A stretch of DNA of 56,346 nt from Paenibacillus farraposensis (GTDB lineage: Bacteria > Bacillota > Bacilli > Paenibacillales > Paenibacillaceae): the NCBI RefSeq assembly GCF_020736845.1, contig NZ_JAFFQR010000003.1, positions 1 to 56,346 on the forward strand, written 5' to 3'. Shown piece after piece: positions 29,300 through 37,423 of this stretch. The notes below the pieces were generated by a model. It was not told the origin of the DNA and searched no databases. It saw only the letters and a program-made list of their open reading frames with translations. Position numbers and translations under genes: made by a program. How positions within the stretch are numbered: position 1 is the first letter of the stretch; every line of letters starts with the position of its first letter.

Positions 29300-31879
29300 A
29301 TGAAAGTGAAAAATTTGCTCAAAACTGCAAGTGCAATTATGCTGGCATTTACTCTGCTGCTTGGATTGATACCAGTGCCCGTTCATGCAGACACCACGCT
29401 TTTCACGATTGAAGGCGAAGACGCCCAGCTCACCTCCGATCTTCAAGTGGCGACTAAAATTTACGGACAACCCAAGCCCGGATTCTCCGGAAGTGGATTT
29501 GTCTGGATGCAGAATTCCGGCACAATAACCTTTACAGTGACTGTCCCGGAAACCGGCATGTATGCGATCTCCACTCGGTATATGCAGGAGCTGAGCCCTG
29601 ACGGCAGGCTTCAATATTTAACTGTTAACGGCGATGCCAAAGGTTCGTATATGCTGCCTTACACGACCACGTGGTCGAATTTCGATTTTGGCTTTCATAA
29701 GCTGAAACAAGGAAGCAACACCATCCAACTGAAGGCCGGTTGGGGATTCGCTTATTTTGACACCTTCACTGTGGATTATGCTGATCTTGATCCCTTGGAT
29801 GTGCAGCCTGTCCTCACCGATTCTAAAGCCACACCGGAAACTCAACGTTTGATGAATTATTTAACGGAGGTTTACGGCAACCATATGATCTCCGGTCAGC
29901 AGGAGATTTACGGAGGCGGCAATAACGGCAATACTGAATTGGAGTTTGATTGGATTCACAATCTAACCGGAAAGTATCCGGCAATCCGCGGCTTTGATTT
30001 GATGAACTATAATCCGCTGTACGGTTGGGAGGACGGCACAACCGATCGGATGATCGATTGGGTAAATAAACGGGGCGGGATCGCGACAGCTTCCTGGCAT
30101 ATCAATGTGCCCCGAAATTTCACCGCCTATCAGCTCGGGGAGTCTGTGGATTGGAAGAACGCCACCTACAAGCCGACGGAAACCAATTTTAATACAGCCA
30201 ATGCGGTGGTTCCCGGTACTAAAGAATATCAATACGTGCAGATGACCATTAAGGATTTGGCGAAACAGCTGCAGATTCTGCAAGATAACCATGTGCCGGT
30301 TATTTTTCGTCCTTATCATGAGGCGGAAGGCAACGGCGGGTTGAAAGGGGAAGGCGCGTGGTTCTGGTGGGCTTCGGCAGGCGCGGATGTATACAAACAG
30401 CTGTGGGATCATCTCTATACCGAACTTACGGAGACGTACGGCTTGCACAACTTGATCTGGACCTACAACAGCTATGTATACAGCACTTCTCCCGGATGGT
30501 ATCCTGGCAACGATAAGGTGGATATTGTCGGCTATGATAAATACAATACGGTCTACAACCGCTATGACGGTTTGTCCGGCGTACCCAATGAGGATGCCAT
30601 TACCTCGATTTTCTATCAACTTGTTGATTTAACCAACGGCAAGAAAATGGTGGCCATGACGGAGAACGACACCGTCCCAAGCGTACAGAACCTGACAGAG
30701 GAAAAATCGGGATGGCTCTACTTTTTACCCTGGTATGGCGAGCATCTCATGAGTTCCGCCTTTAATTATCCAGACACCCTGACAACGCTTTATCAAAGTG
30801 ATTATGTAATCACGTTGGATGAGCTGCCCGATTTAAAGGTTGACGATAAAACCCCAAGAGCATCCATCACACCTACAAACGTCGAATTCGACAAATATTC
30901 GCCCAATCAAAGCGACAAAGCCATAACCGTGAATTTTAACGACAATACGTTAACCGCTCTCCGAGCTGGTGCCAATGCATTGACCGTGACTAAGGATTAT
31001 ACCTTGAGCGGAAATACGCTGCTGCTGAAAAAAGAATTCCTGGCTGGGCTGCCGGTTGGCGAGCATTCGATCGTCTTTGATTTTAATCAAGGACAAGATT
31101 CCGTATTAAAAGTCAAAATTGTCGATTCAACACCGGGCGCTGCGATTACGCCTGTGAATGTGACATATGATAAAGCAAAGAATCTAGGGCAGGATATTCC
31201 TGTATCCCTTACTTTAAATGGAAACCAGCTTGCAAGCATAAAAAGTGGGAATTATACCCTTAAATCGGGACAGGATTATACGGAATCAAGTGCTGCTGTC
31301 ATTCTGAGCAAATCCTATCTTGCCACACTGCCACTGGGCCAGAATGCGATAACCTTTCATTTCAGTGGAGGAAAAGACGCTGTCCTTACAGTAAATGTAG
31401 TGGACAGCAGTGTTCCTGTACCGGCGGGAGACTTGACGATCCAAGCCTTCAATGGCAACACGAGTGCCTCCACCAATGGAATTTCACCCAGATTCAAAGT
31501 AATCAACACCGGTGATTCGGCGATAAAGTTAAGTGATGTGAAACTCCGGTATTACTATACGATTGACGGGGAAAAGGCACAGAACTTCTGGTGCGACTGG
31601 TCCAGTATCGGGAGTGCGAATGTAACCGGTAAATTCGTTAAACTGGCGACTCGGGTTGCCGGAGCCGATTATTATCTGGAAATTGGCTTTACGAGTTCGG
31701 CTGGAACGCTTAATCCCGGCCAGAGTGCAGAAGTCCAAGCTCGGTTCTCCAAAACCGACTGGTCCAATTACAACCAGGCTGACGATTACTCATTCAAGGC
31801 ATCCAGCAGTCAGTTCGCAGACAACGAACTGGTTACCGGGTATATGAACGGTAAGCTTATATGGGGGATTGAGCTGTAA
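29300..31879 (+). CDS. Secreted modular GH26 beta-mannanase with CBM35, two X2 and CBM3
   Basis: A 859-residue exported endo-beta-1,4-mannanase that would cut mannan and glucomannan outside the cell. Order of parts: signal peptide (1-30, cleavage after VHA); CBM35-like beta-sandwich (about 35-160, beginning FTIEGEDAQL); GH26 barrel (about 175-505) with acid/base Glu341 in RPYHEAEG and nucleophile Glu455 in MTENDT; two X2 (Ig-like) modules (about 521-610 and 614-702, each with ITP-NV-(E/T)-(F/Y)DK and a closing KIVDS or NVVDS); and a cellulose-binding CBM3 (711-859, WCDWSSIGSANVTGKFV). GAAAGGAAAG precedes the ATG. It stands alone with its own terminator. Similar mannanases are typical of Paenibacillus. 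Confidence 0.95.
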   Translation: MKVKNLLKTASAIMLAFTLLLGLIPVPVHADTTLFTIEGEDAQLTSDLQVATKIYGQPKPGFSGSGFVWMQNSGTITFTVTVPETGMYAISTRYMQELSPDGRLQYLTVNGDAKGSYMLPYTTTWSNFDFGFHKLKQGSNTIQLKAGWGFAYFDTFTVDYADLDPLDVQPVLTDSKATPETQRLMNYLTEVYGNHMISGQQEIYGGGNNGNTELEFDWIHNLTGKYPAIRGFDLMNYNPLYGWEDGTTDRMIDWVNKRGGIATASWHINVPRNFTAYQLGESVDWKNATYKPTETNFNTANAVVPGTKEYQYVQMTIKDLAKQLQILQDNHVPVIFRPYHEAEGNGGLKGEGAWFWWASAGADVYKQLWDHLYTELTETYGLHNLIWTYNSYVYSTSPGWYPGNDKVDIVGYDKYNTVYNRYDGLSGVPNEDAITSIFYQLVDLTNGKKMVAMTENDTVPSVQNLTEEKSGWLYFLPWYGEHLMSSAFNYPDTLTTLYQSDYVITLDELPDLKVDDKTPRASITPTNVEFDKYSPNQSDKAITVNFNDNTLTALRAGANALTVTKDYTLSGNTLLLKKEFLAGLPVGEHSIVFDFNQGQDSVLKVKIVDSTPGAAITPVNVTYDKAKNLGQDIPVSLTLNGNQLASIKSGNYTLKSGQDYTESSAAVILSKSYLATLPLGQNAITFHFSGGKDAVLTVNVVDSSVPVPAGDLTIQAFNGNTSASTNGISPRFKVINTGDSAIKLSDVKLRYYYTIDGEKAQNFWCDWSSIGSANVTGKFVKLATRVAGADYYLEIGFTSSAGTLNPGQSAEVQARFSKTDWSNYNQADDYSFKASSSQFADNELVTGYMNGKLIWGIEL

Positions 31880-31894
31880 GGAGGCAAGAAATAC

Positions 31895-31934
31895 GGGTTG
31901 GATCGGGGATTATCCCCTGCTCCAACCCTTTTTG
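31895..31934 (+). terminator. Terminator after the mannanase
   Basis: GGGTTGGA..CGGGGA-TTA-TCCCCTG..TCCAACCC followed by TTTTTG, 15 bases after the stop. Confidence 0.92.
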
Positions 31935-32109
31935 TTGTGTTAGGCAAGGCAAGAGCGCTATCGCCAATTAGCAAATTCCCCATATTTTTAAGCGCTAGCT
32001 CATATATATTTACTTGAAATAAAGGCTATAGATATAATAAAGGCAATCCCCTATCTTTCTAAATGCTAATATTACATTCGATAGGTGCTAGTAAAAGGAT
32101 GTGTGATCA

Positions 32110-32961
32110 TTGTCTAGTGAGTTAATGAATCAGAGCCATATTCAAAAAAAGTTTAGTGCAGATTGTGACCAATGTTTTGGGTTATGCTGTGTAGCTTTGC
32201 CTTATGCCAAATCTGCTGATTTTGCCTTTAATAAGGATGGAGGAACTCCTTGTCAAAACCTGAATGCGGGTTATCGTTGTAATATTCATACGAATCTAAG
32301 AAATAGCGGCTTGCGAGGCTGTACCGTATATGATTGCTTTGGGGCAGGTCAAAAGATATCTCAAGTTACGTACAGCGGAAAAAGCTGGCGAGACAGCCCG
32401 GCAATCGCTGAAGAAATGTTTAATCTACTTCCCGTCATGCAGCAGCTACACGAAATGCTTTTTTACTTAAATGAAGCCCTTAGCCTGGCAGAGGCTCGCC
32501 CCATCTATGCAGACTTGCAAAAAGCGATAGCAAAAACCGAGCAGCTTACGGATCAAGACCCAGAATCCCTTTTAAATCTTCATGTACCAGCCCATAGGGC
32601 GCTAATCAATGATTTACTGCTACAAACAAGTGAATTAGTGCGGGCAAAGGTAAAGAAAAACATGGAGCACAGTAAGTATAATAAAAAGCTGAAACAAAGA
32701 GACCTGATGGGCGCGAATTTAAGAGGGGCTAATCTGAGAGGGGCCAATTTGAGGGGAGTGCTGCTTATTGCTGCTGATCTCCGAGAAGCTGATATGAGAA
32801 TGACCGACCTGATCGGCGCAGATTTTAGAGATGCGGATTTAAGCGGGGCCAATCTCGAAGGCAGTATCTTTCTTACGCAAGCGCAATTGAATTCGGCAAA
32901 AGGTAATCGCAAAACCATATTACCTCCTTCTCTAAGCATCCCTGATCATTGGCTGCATTAG
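32110..32961 (+). CDS. Cys-cluster and pentapeptide-repeat protein
   Basis: A 283-residue cytoplasmic protein that joins three parts. The N terminus has a Cys-rich cluster (Cys19, 22, 26, 27, then 48, 57, 71, 76), with CDQCFGLCC resembling the metal-chelating YkgJ-type CxxC..CC motif. A helical middle (about 90-185) follows. About eleven A-(N/D)-L-x-x pentapeptide repeats (about 197-255) would form a right-handed quadrilateral beta-helix. Such helices can mimic DNA (Qnr type), but no evidence links this one to gyrase. The start is TTG with AAGGATG eight bases before. It has no operon partner, and no gene lies between it and the holin-like locus. Confidence 0.8.
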   Translation: MSSELMNQSHIQKKFSADCDQCFGLCCVALPYAKSADFAFNKDGGTPCQNLNAGYRCNIHTNLRNSGLRGCTVYDCFGAGQKISQVTYSGKSWRDSPAIAEEMFNLLPVMQQLHEMLFYLNEALSLAEARPIYADLQKAIAKTEQLTDQDPESLLNLHVPAHRALINDLLLQTSELVRAKVKKNMEHSKYNKKLKQRDLMGANLRGANLRGANLRGVLLIAADLREADMRMTDLIGADFRDADLSGANLEGSIFLTQAQLNSAKGNRKTILPPSLSIPDHWLH

Positions 32962-33139
32962 ATTTCATTTGGTAGCAATCGTTGGCTATTAAAGTATAGG
33001 AATCGATTTTGTGACCCCTAAATAAAGACTTAATCAAGTAATTATCACCTTAAAGACGTCTGTCTTGTGGTATACTTTGCTAGTACAACATACGGCTAAA
33101 AGGGCGATCGGCTAGTCTCCCCGAAGGGAGGTGATGCCT

Positions 33140-33211
33140 GTGGAGGTTAAAGACGCGGTTTCCTTGATGATCATGTTTGGCATGTCCATTCTGGCATTAC
33201 TTACCTCATGA
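33140..33211 (+). CDS. Holin-like type I toxin peptide, copy 1
   Basis: A 23-residue hydrophobic peptide, MEVKDAVSLMIMFGMSILAL and three more residues, a single membrane segment after a charged start. It fits the putative holin-like toxin family (relatives of BsrE/TxpA peptides) of type I toxin-antitoxin loci. GGGAGG lies eight bases before the GTG; an in-frame ATG at 33134 is too close to that site. TGGTATACT, an extended -10, lies upstream at about 33068-33076. The peptide would insert in the membrane if its antisense RNA fell. Too short for routine gene finders. Confidence 0.75.
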   Translation: MEVKDAVSLMIMFGMSILALLTS

Positions 33212-33330
33212 AAAAGAAATAGACCGCCCCCACCAAGGTATCGGTCTATTGTTGAACGCTACTGCCGACTGCTCTTTAAGCAGTGGTTGTACACTGGAGT
33301 CGTGTTGACGCACGGCCCCCTTACTATTTT
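33212..33330 (-). ncRNA. Predicted antisense antitoxin RNA, copy 1
   Basis: On the minus strand TATACT (33337-33342) could start a transcript near 33330. It would end at the inverted repeat ATAGACCG/CGGTCTAT (33219-33249) followed by TTTCTTTTT, giving about 115-120 bases that overlap the 3' end of the toxin mRNA. Convergent overlap at the 3' end is the arrangement of known holin-like type I loci. The -35 box is poor, so the exact start is unsure. Confidence 0.5.
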
Positions 33331-33528
33331 TATCTCAGTATAGCTCATTTTATAACGTAAATACAGTTCTTTTCTTCATAAATTCAACTGACTGTTCCGT
33401 CGTTTTACTTGTCAGATACATATTCTATTCATACCGAAAGCTTGAAATCGGCGGATAGCTGAAATATGTGAATCCTATCTTCTGATTCAGATGTTCATTC
33501 CAGTCCTTTGACTGGTAAATGAATTATC

Positions 33529-33564
33529 TAAAAAAAGACTAACCGGAAATTCCAGTTAGTCTTT
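33529..33564 (-). terminator. Terminator overlapping the end of the EIIA gene
   Basis: Minus-strand AAAGACTAAC..GTTAGTCTTTTTTT. The stop codon TAA of the gene lies within the 5' arm. Confidence 0.9.
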
Positions 33565-34062
33565 CAAATGGACTCTTAATACAGGTGTATCTGGAGAAGC
33601 AGATGAACCTTCCAATATTTCCACATGGCTGATCATCTCTTGCCCGTCCGGAACAATGACTGGAGTAATTACCGGCAATCCATCCCGTTGAATCGCATCC
33701 AGATCAAATTCCATCAACAACTGGCCTGCTTTAATGCTATCTCCTGTCTGGACATGAGGATTAAAGCCCTGTCCTTTGAGAGAGACTGTATTAATCCCTA
33801 CATGTATCAAAATCTGTACCCCGGATTCATGTTCAATGATCAGAGCGTGTTTGCTTTTCTCCATGACATGAGCGACTTTACCTGCAAAAGGAGCTATAAC
33901 CTTGCCTTCGGCCGGATAAATGGCGATGCCTTCCCCCATAGCCTTCGTAGAGAAAGCAGGGTCTGGAACCTCTTCAAGGGAAACCACGCGTCCTTTAACT
34001 GGCGCTGCCATGTCGAATTCTTCAATACGAGAAGCTGTCTTCTTTTTCAACCATTTAAACAT
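33556..34062 (-). CDS. PTS glucose-type EIIA domain protein
   Basis: A stand-alone EIIA of the glucose family (168 residues). It would take phosphate from HPr and pass it to an EIIB domain, or act as a regulator like E. coli Crr. The two active-site histidines are seen 15 residues apart as in Crr: His72 (KHALIIE) and His87 (LIHVGIN). The IAIYPAEGKVIAPFAG and VSLKGQGF blocks are also typical. AAAGGTGG lies before the ATG at 34062; the frame above it (to 34092) has no ribosome site. No EIIB or EIIC lies nearby, so the partner must be elsewhere. A GGAACCGGTTCC palindrome upstream suggests control by CcpA or another LacI-family protein. It is flanked by two toxin-locus copies. Confidence 0.92.
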   Translation of the reverse strand: MFKWLKKKTASRIEEFDMAAPVKGRVVSLEEVPDPAFSTKAMGEGIAIYPAEGKVIAPFAGKVAHVMEKSKHALIIEHESGVQILIHVGINTVSLKGQGFNPHVQTGDSIKAGQLLMEFDLDAIQRDGLPVITPVIVPDGQEMISHVEILEGSSASPDTPVLRVHLKD

Positions 34063-34129
34063 AACGATGCCACCTTTCTTAACAGATTGCATTCAAAAAC
34101 AATGAATAGAACTTAACTACACTCTTTTG

Positions 34130-34141
34130 GGAACCGGTTCC
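34130..34141. promoter_or_regulatory. cre-like palindromic operator of the EIIA gene
   Basis: GGAACCGGTTCC is a perfect 12-base palindrome with the central CpG of LacI-family operators, 68 bases before the EIIA start. Against the CcpA cre consensus it matches most fixed positions (xGxAAxCGxTxxCA) but lacks the leading T. It could be a cre site or the site of a local regulator. Confidence 0.55.
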
Positions 34142-34152
34142 ACAGGAGAAAT

Positions 34153-34187
34153 AAATAAAAATCGGATTTTGTAACCGATTTTTATTT
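34153..34187. terminator. Bidirectional hairpin upstream of the EIIA gene
   Basis: A perfect 13-bp stem AAATAAAAATCGG/CCGATTTTTATTT with a nine-base loop, T-rich on both strands. It may insulate the EIIA promoter from antisense transcription of the second toxin locus. Confidence 0.6.
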
Positions 34188-34298
34188 GAATTATAGTAAG
34201 TGCCTTTCCTGAATGTCAAGGCTTTATCTGTTCATATATTTTTGACAAAAAATAACCTACTAAGATCACGTTTATCTCAGTCAGGTTGTTTTAAGTAT

Positions 34299-34388
34299 AT
34301 GCACTCGTTACTCTTCTCGTCAAAAATAGACGCAATTTCCCTAATGATCATGTTTGGCATGTTCATTCTGGCATTGCTTAAGAAATAG
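34299..34388 (+). CDS. Holin-like type I toxin peptide, copy 2 (perhaps decayed)
   Basis: A second copy of the holin-like peptide, 29 residues (MHSLLFSSKIDAISLMIMFG and nine more). The core SLMIMFGM-ILALL is the same as in copy 1, as is the 250 bases of downstream sequence. Unlike copy 1 there is no ribosome site before the ATG and the upstream region is unrelated, so translation may be lost. The end has changed too: LLKK instead of LLTS. Confidence 0.55.
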   Translation: MHSLLFSSKIDAISLMIMFGMFILALLKK

Positions 34389-34612
34389 ACCGCCCTCCCC
34401 AAGGTAACGGTCTATCGTTGGAACCTACTGCCGACTGCTCTTTAAGCAGCTGTTGTATACTGGAGTCGTGTTAGCGCACGGCTCCTTTTACTATTCTTAT
34501 CTCAGTATAGCTCATTTTATAACGTAAATACAGTTTTTCTCTTCAAGAATTTAACGGGTTTCCTCGTTGTTTTACTTGTTTGGTACATATTCTATGAGGT
34601 CTGAAAGCTTAG
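34320..34612 (+). repeat. Second copy of the toxin-locus repeat (first copy about 33155-33457)
   Basis: About 290 bases from the toxin core to GAAAGCTT are repeated with roughly 85 per cent identity by eye. Shared are the GACCG..CGGTCTAT terminator repeat, the CTGCTCTTTAAGCAG hairpin, and the antisense -10 region AGTATAGCTCATTTTATAACG. The EIIA gene lies between the two copies. Confidence 0.8.
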
Positions 34613-34706
34613 AATTGAAAGCATCACAAAGCTTTAATAAGGTTTCCAATTACCACTTTTTTTATTATAATCTCAAGTAACTTCTTATTAGCAATATCCA
34701 TCGTAT

Positions 34707-34738
34707 TAAAAAAAGCAGCCAATAGAGCGGCTACTTTC
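34707..34738 (-). terminator. Terminator after ywhD
   Basis: Minus-strand AAGTAGCC..GGCTGCTTTTTTT, 30 bases after the ywhD stop. Confidence 0.85.
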
Positions 34739-34767
34739 TTAAAATATTATTACTATGTTTATCCACT

Positions 34768-35274
34768 TTATCCTTCCAGCGCCTGCTTCAATTCCTCTGG
34801 CGAAGCGTCCCACCATTCCTGATTATGCGAAATCAGCAGGCTTTTGAGCGCTGCTTTTTCCTCACTCCCAAGATCATCCAGCATGAACCGTCGCTTGAGC
34901 GCGTAGTCCATACGATTGACGTGATCGGCGAGAATCTTCCAGCCGCGTTTGGCTTCGTCATCAATCAGCATCTCGCAGGCTGTCGCGCCGCCGTACATAC
35001 GTCCTTCAGGCGTGCGGTCCACGGCTACCCATACCAGCCATACCTGGCGTCCGTTCGGTACGTCCTCTTTATTCGTAGAGAACTTGATTCCACGTTCCAC
35101 TTTGCTTTTGGCATGCATGGCACCCATATCAATTTTTGCCTCTCCCCGGTCAATGATAACAGGGGACATGCTGTTCAGATCAATTGAGCCTGCACCGAAG
35201 CCCTTATGTTTACTCTTGCCACTGACAATGTTCAGTGCAATCTGTTTTTTGCCGTCCGGCTGATTTTCACTCAT
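34768..35274 (-). CDS. ywhD: YwhD-family protein
   Basis: A 168-residue cytoplasmic protein of the YwhD family, of unknown function, found in Bacillales. Strong family blocks are KHKGFGAGSIDLNSMSPVI and AKIDMGAMHAKSKVE. GGAGG precedes the ATG. In B. subtilis ywhD stands next to pbpG (ywhE) and speE; here the mannanase, EIIA and other genes have come between ywhD and pbpG, so this marks the far edge of the conserved block. A predicted M1 peptidase is divergent from it. Confidence 0.92.
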   Translation of the reverse strand: MSENQPDGKKQIALNIVSGKSKHKGFGAGSIDLNSMSPVIIDRGEAKIDMGAMHAKSKVERGIKFSTNKEDVPNGRQVWLVWVAVDRTPEGRMYGGATACEMLIDDEAKRGWKILADHVNRMDYALKRRFMLDDLGSEEKAALKSLLISHNQEWWDASPEELKQALEG

Positions 35275-35399
35275 GCGTTACTAGGCCTCCATTTTCCGTC
35301 TTCACACACTATTTTACACTACAAATATTTTAACTAATAATCTTCCGAAAGCAAACATATACATGCTGTAGATGCTTGTCAACGGGAGGTATCCATTGT

Positions 35400-37412
35400 A
35401 TGACCCCAGCACGCACCAAAATCATTTTATTGTCTACACTAGCCCTCGGTCTTCTCGCAGGGACGTTATGGTTGGCTTGGCAGCCGCAATCACAATTCGA
35501 TCCGCAATTCACAGGCAAACCATCATACGGCTCCCCATCTGAGTCTGCGCTTGCGCCAAATATGGGCAAGCCTCCAGGGGCAAACATCTCGGCTGAGCTG
35601 CCCAGGAATCCTTCACAGTCCGCTAGTGAAATCCTCAGCAAACGAGTGGTGGAGTATCACATTGATGTATCCCTCGAAGAAGGGCGCATTTTACGAGGCA
35701 CAGAGATGCTGACCTGGAAGCATCCGGGCAAGAAAACTGTGAACGATCTGTATCTTCATCTATACCCGAACGCCTTTTCTTCCATGGAAACCACCTTTAT
35801 GAAGGAATCCGGAGGCAAGCTGCGCGGGGACACCATGCCCAAGAACGGCTTCGGCTCCATGACGCTGACCGAGCTGAAAACGGAGGATGGCTTATCCCTT
35901 ATGCACCGTACGCAGTATGTACAGCCGGATGACGGCAACGCAGACGACCGCTCGCTTATGAAGGTACGTCTACCCAAGCCGGTACGGGGTGGCGAAGAAG
36001 TTACACTATATATGAAGTTCGAAGTGAAGCTGCCTGCCATCTTCGCACGGATGGGGGTAACAGATGATTTTGTAATGGCAGGGCAGTGGTTTCCCAAACT
36101 CAGCGTTTATGAAACCGCAGGACAGCGCGGACGAGCCGAGGAAGGCTGGAATCTCCACCAATATCACGGCAACTCCGAGTTTTATGCTGATTTCGGAATT
36201 TACAGCATACGGATTCGAGTGCCTGAAACGTACATCGTAGCCGCGACCGGCTTTCCAACACGTGGAGCAGTCCGACAGAACGGACAGAAAATATATCAAT
36301 TTTATGCCGATGATGTGCACGATTTTGCCTGGGCCGCCTCACCCAACTTTGCAACGGTAGAAGAGCCCTTTTCTACTGATGAAGTGCCTGGTGTCAAAAT
36401 CAAGCTGTACCTTGATCCGTCGCACAAGGAGCTAAAGGGTCGCTATATAAGCGCAGCGAAGGCCGCCCTTTCATACTACAGCAAATGGTACGGGCCTTAC
36501 CCATATTCCACCCTGTCCATTGTGGTTCCCCCCAAAACGGGCCGTGGCGCCGGCGGTATGGAATACCCGACACTGATCACGGCCGCCGCCGCAGATGACC
36601 TGAATCCCGGTTATAACCTGGAGAGGACAGTGGTTCACGAAATTGCGCATCAATATTTCTACGGGATGGTAGCCAATAATGAGTTTGAGGAACCGTGGCT
36701 GGATGAAGGCTTCACCTCTTATGCAGAAGAACGACTCATGGAGCAGGAATACGGGATCAACCCTAACCTGCCGCTACAGGCGGGCCAGATAGCATCTCCA
36801 CAACCGCTAAACCGCGAGTCATGGAAGTATGGCTCCTCAGTTGAATATGGGCAAAATGCCTACTCCCGGGGCAAGCTGGTGCTACGGGGGATTGAACGCC
36901 AGGTAGGCATGAAAAAAATGGATCGCATTATGCGCACCTACGTTCAGACGTATCGTTTCAAACATCCGTCCTCACAGGATTTTCAACGTATTGTTGAGAG
37001 AGTCACCGGACGCTCCTGGAGCCACTATTTTGAGCAATATGTATATGACGGCCAGATGGCGGATTTTTCGGTAGATCGCATCACAAGCCATAAGCTGAAG
37101 AATGGATACGAAGCGGTCGTGACACTGAGCAAAAAAGGCGCGGATTATCCCAAAATTCCCGTTCAATTTACCTTCAAGGATGGCACTACGATATTCAAGG
37201 CTTGGAATGGCACAGAGAAAAGCACGACGTATCGGATCAAAAGCAGCTCTCCTGTTTCATACGTGACCCTTGATCCACTGTATACCATTGCGCTGGAGAA
37301 TAAGCATATCAATAATAACCTGAAGGCTGAACTAAGCGAAAAGCAGCAAACCCGTTGGAGCATAAGTGTAACCAAGCTGTTGGAGACACTGCTTGGTAGT
37401 CTGTCATGGTGA
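35400..37412 (+). CDS. Membrane-anchored or secreted M1-family metallopeptidase
   Basis: A 670-residue zinc aminopeptidase-like protein. An N-terminal hydrophobic segment (about 7-27) is a signal anchor. The catalytic centre is complete: exopeptidase motif GGMEYP (385-390), zinc ligands His413 and His417 in HEIAH, and Glu436 in WLDEGFTSYAEE. GGGAGGT lies nine bases before the ATG at 35400; an upstream frame start at 35376 is not supported. The active site is expected outside the cell. A multi-pass membrane protein follows at 11 bases, so the two form an operon. Peptide processing or scavenging is possible, but the substrate is unknown. Confidence 0.92.
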   Translation: MTPARTKIILLSTLALGLLAGTLWLAWQPQSQFDPQFTGKPSYGSPSESALAPNMGKPPGANISAELPRNPSQSASEILSKRVVEYHIDVSLEEGRILRGTEMLTWKHPGKKTVNDLYLHLYPNAFSSMETTFMKESGGKLRGDTMPKNGFGSMTLTELKTEDGLSLMHRTQYVQPDDGNADDRSLMKVRLPKPVRGGEEVTLYMKFEVKLPAIFARMGVTDDFVMAGQWFPKLSVYETAGQRGRAEEGWNLHQYHGNSEFYADFGIYSIRIRVPETYIVAATGFPTRGAVRQNGQKIYQFYADDVHDFAWAASPNFATVEEPFSTDEVPGVKIKLYLDPSHKELKGRYISAAKAALSYYSKWYGPYPYSTLSIVVPPKTGRGAGGMEYPTLITAAAADDLNPGYNLERTVVHEIAHQYFYGMVANNEFEEPWLDEGFTSYAEERLMEQEYGINPNLPLQAGQIASPQPLNRESWKYGSSVEYGQNAYSRGKLVLRGIERQVGMKKMDRIMRTYVQTYRFKHPSSQDFQRIVERVTGRSWSHYFEQYVYDGQMADFSVDRITSHKLKNGYEAVVTLSKKGADYPKIPVQFTFKDGTTIFKAWNGTEKSTTYRIKSSSPVSYVTLDPLYTIALENKHINNNLKAELSEKQQTRWSISVTKLLETLLGSLSW

Positions 37413-37423
37413 GGTGTCTATAA

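Noticed and set aside
34153..34187. RAT/terminator antitermination leader of the EIIA gene
   Set aside because: The hairpin lies upstream of the operator-like palindrome and no overlapping RAT-like second hairpin is present, so it is more likely an insulating terminator.
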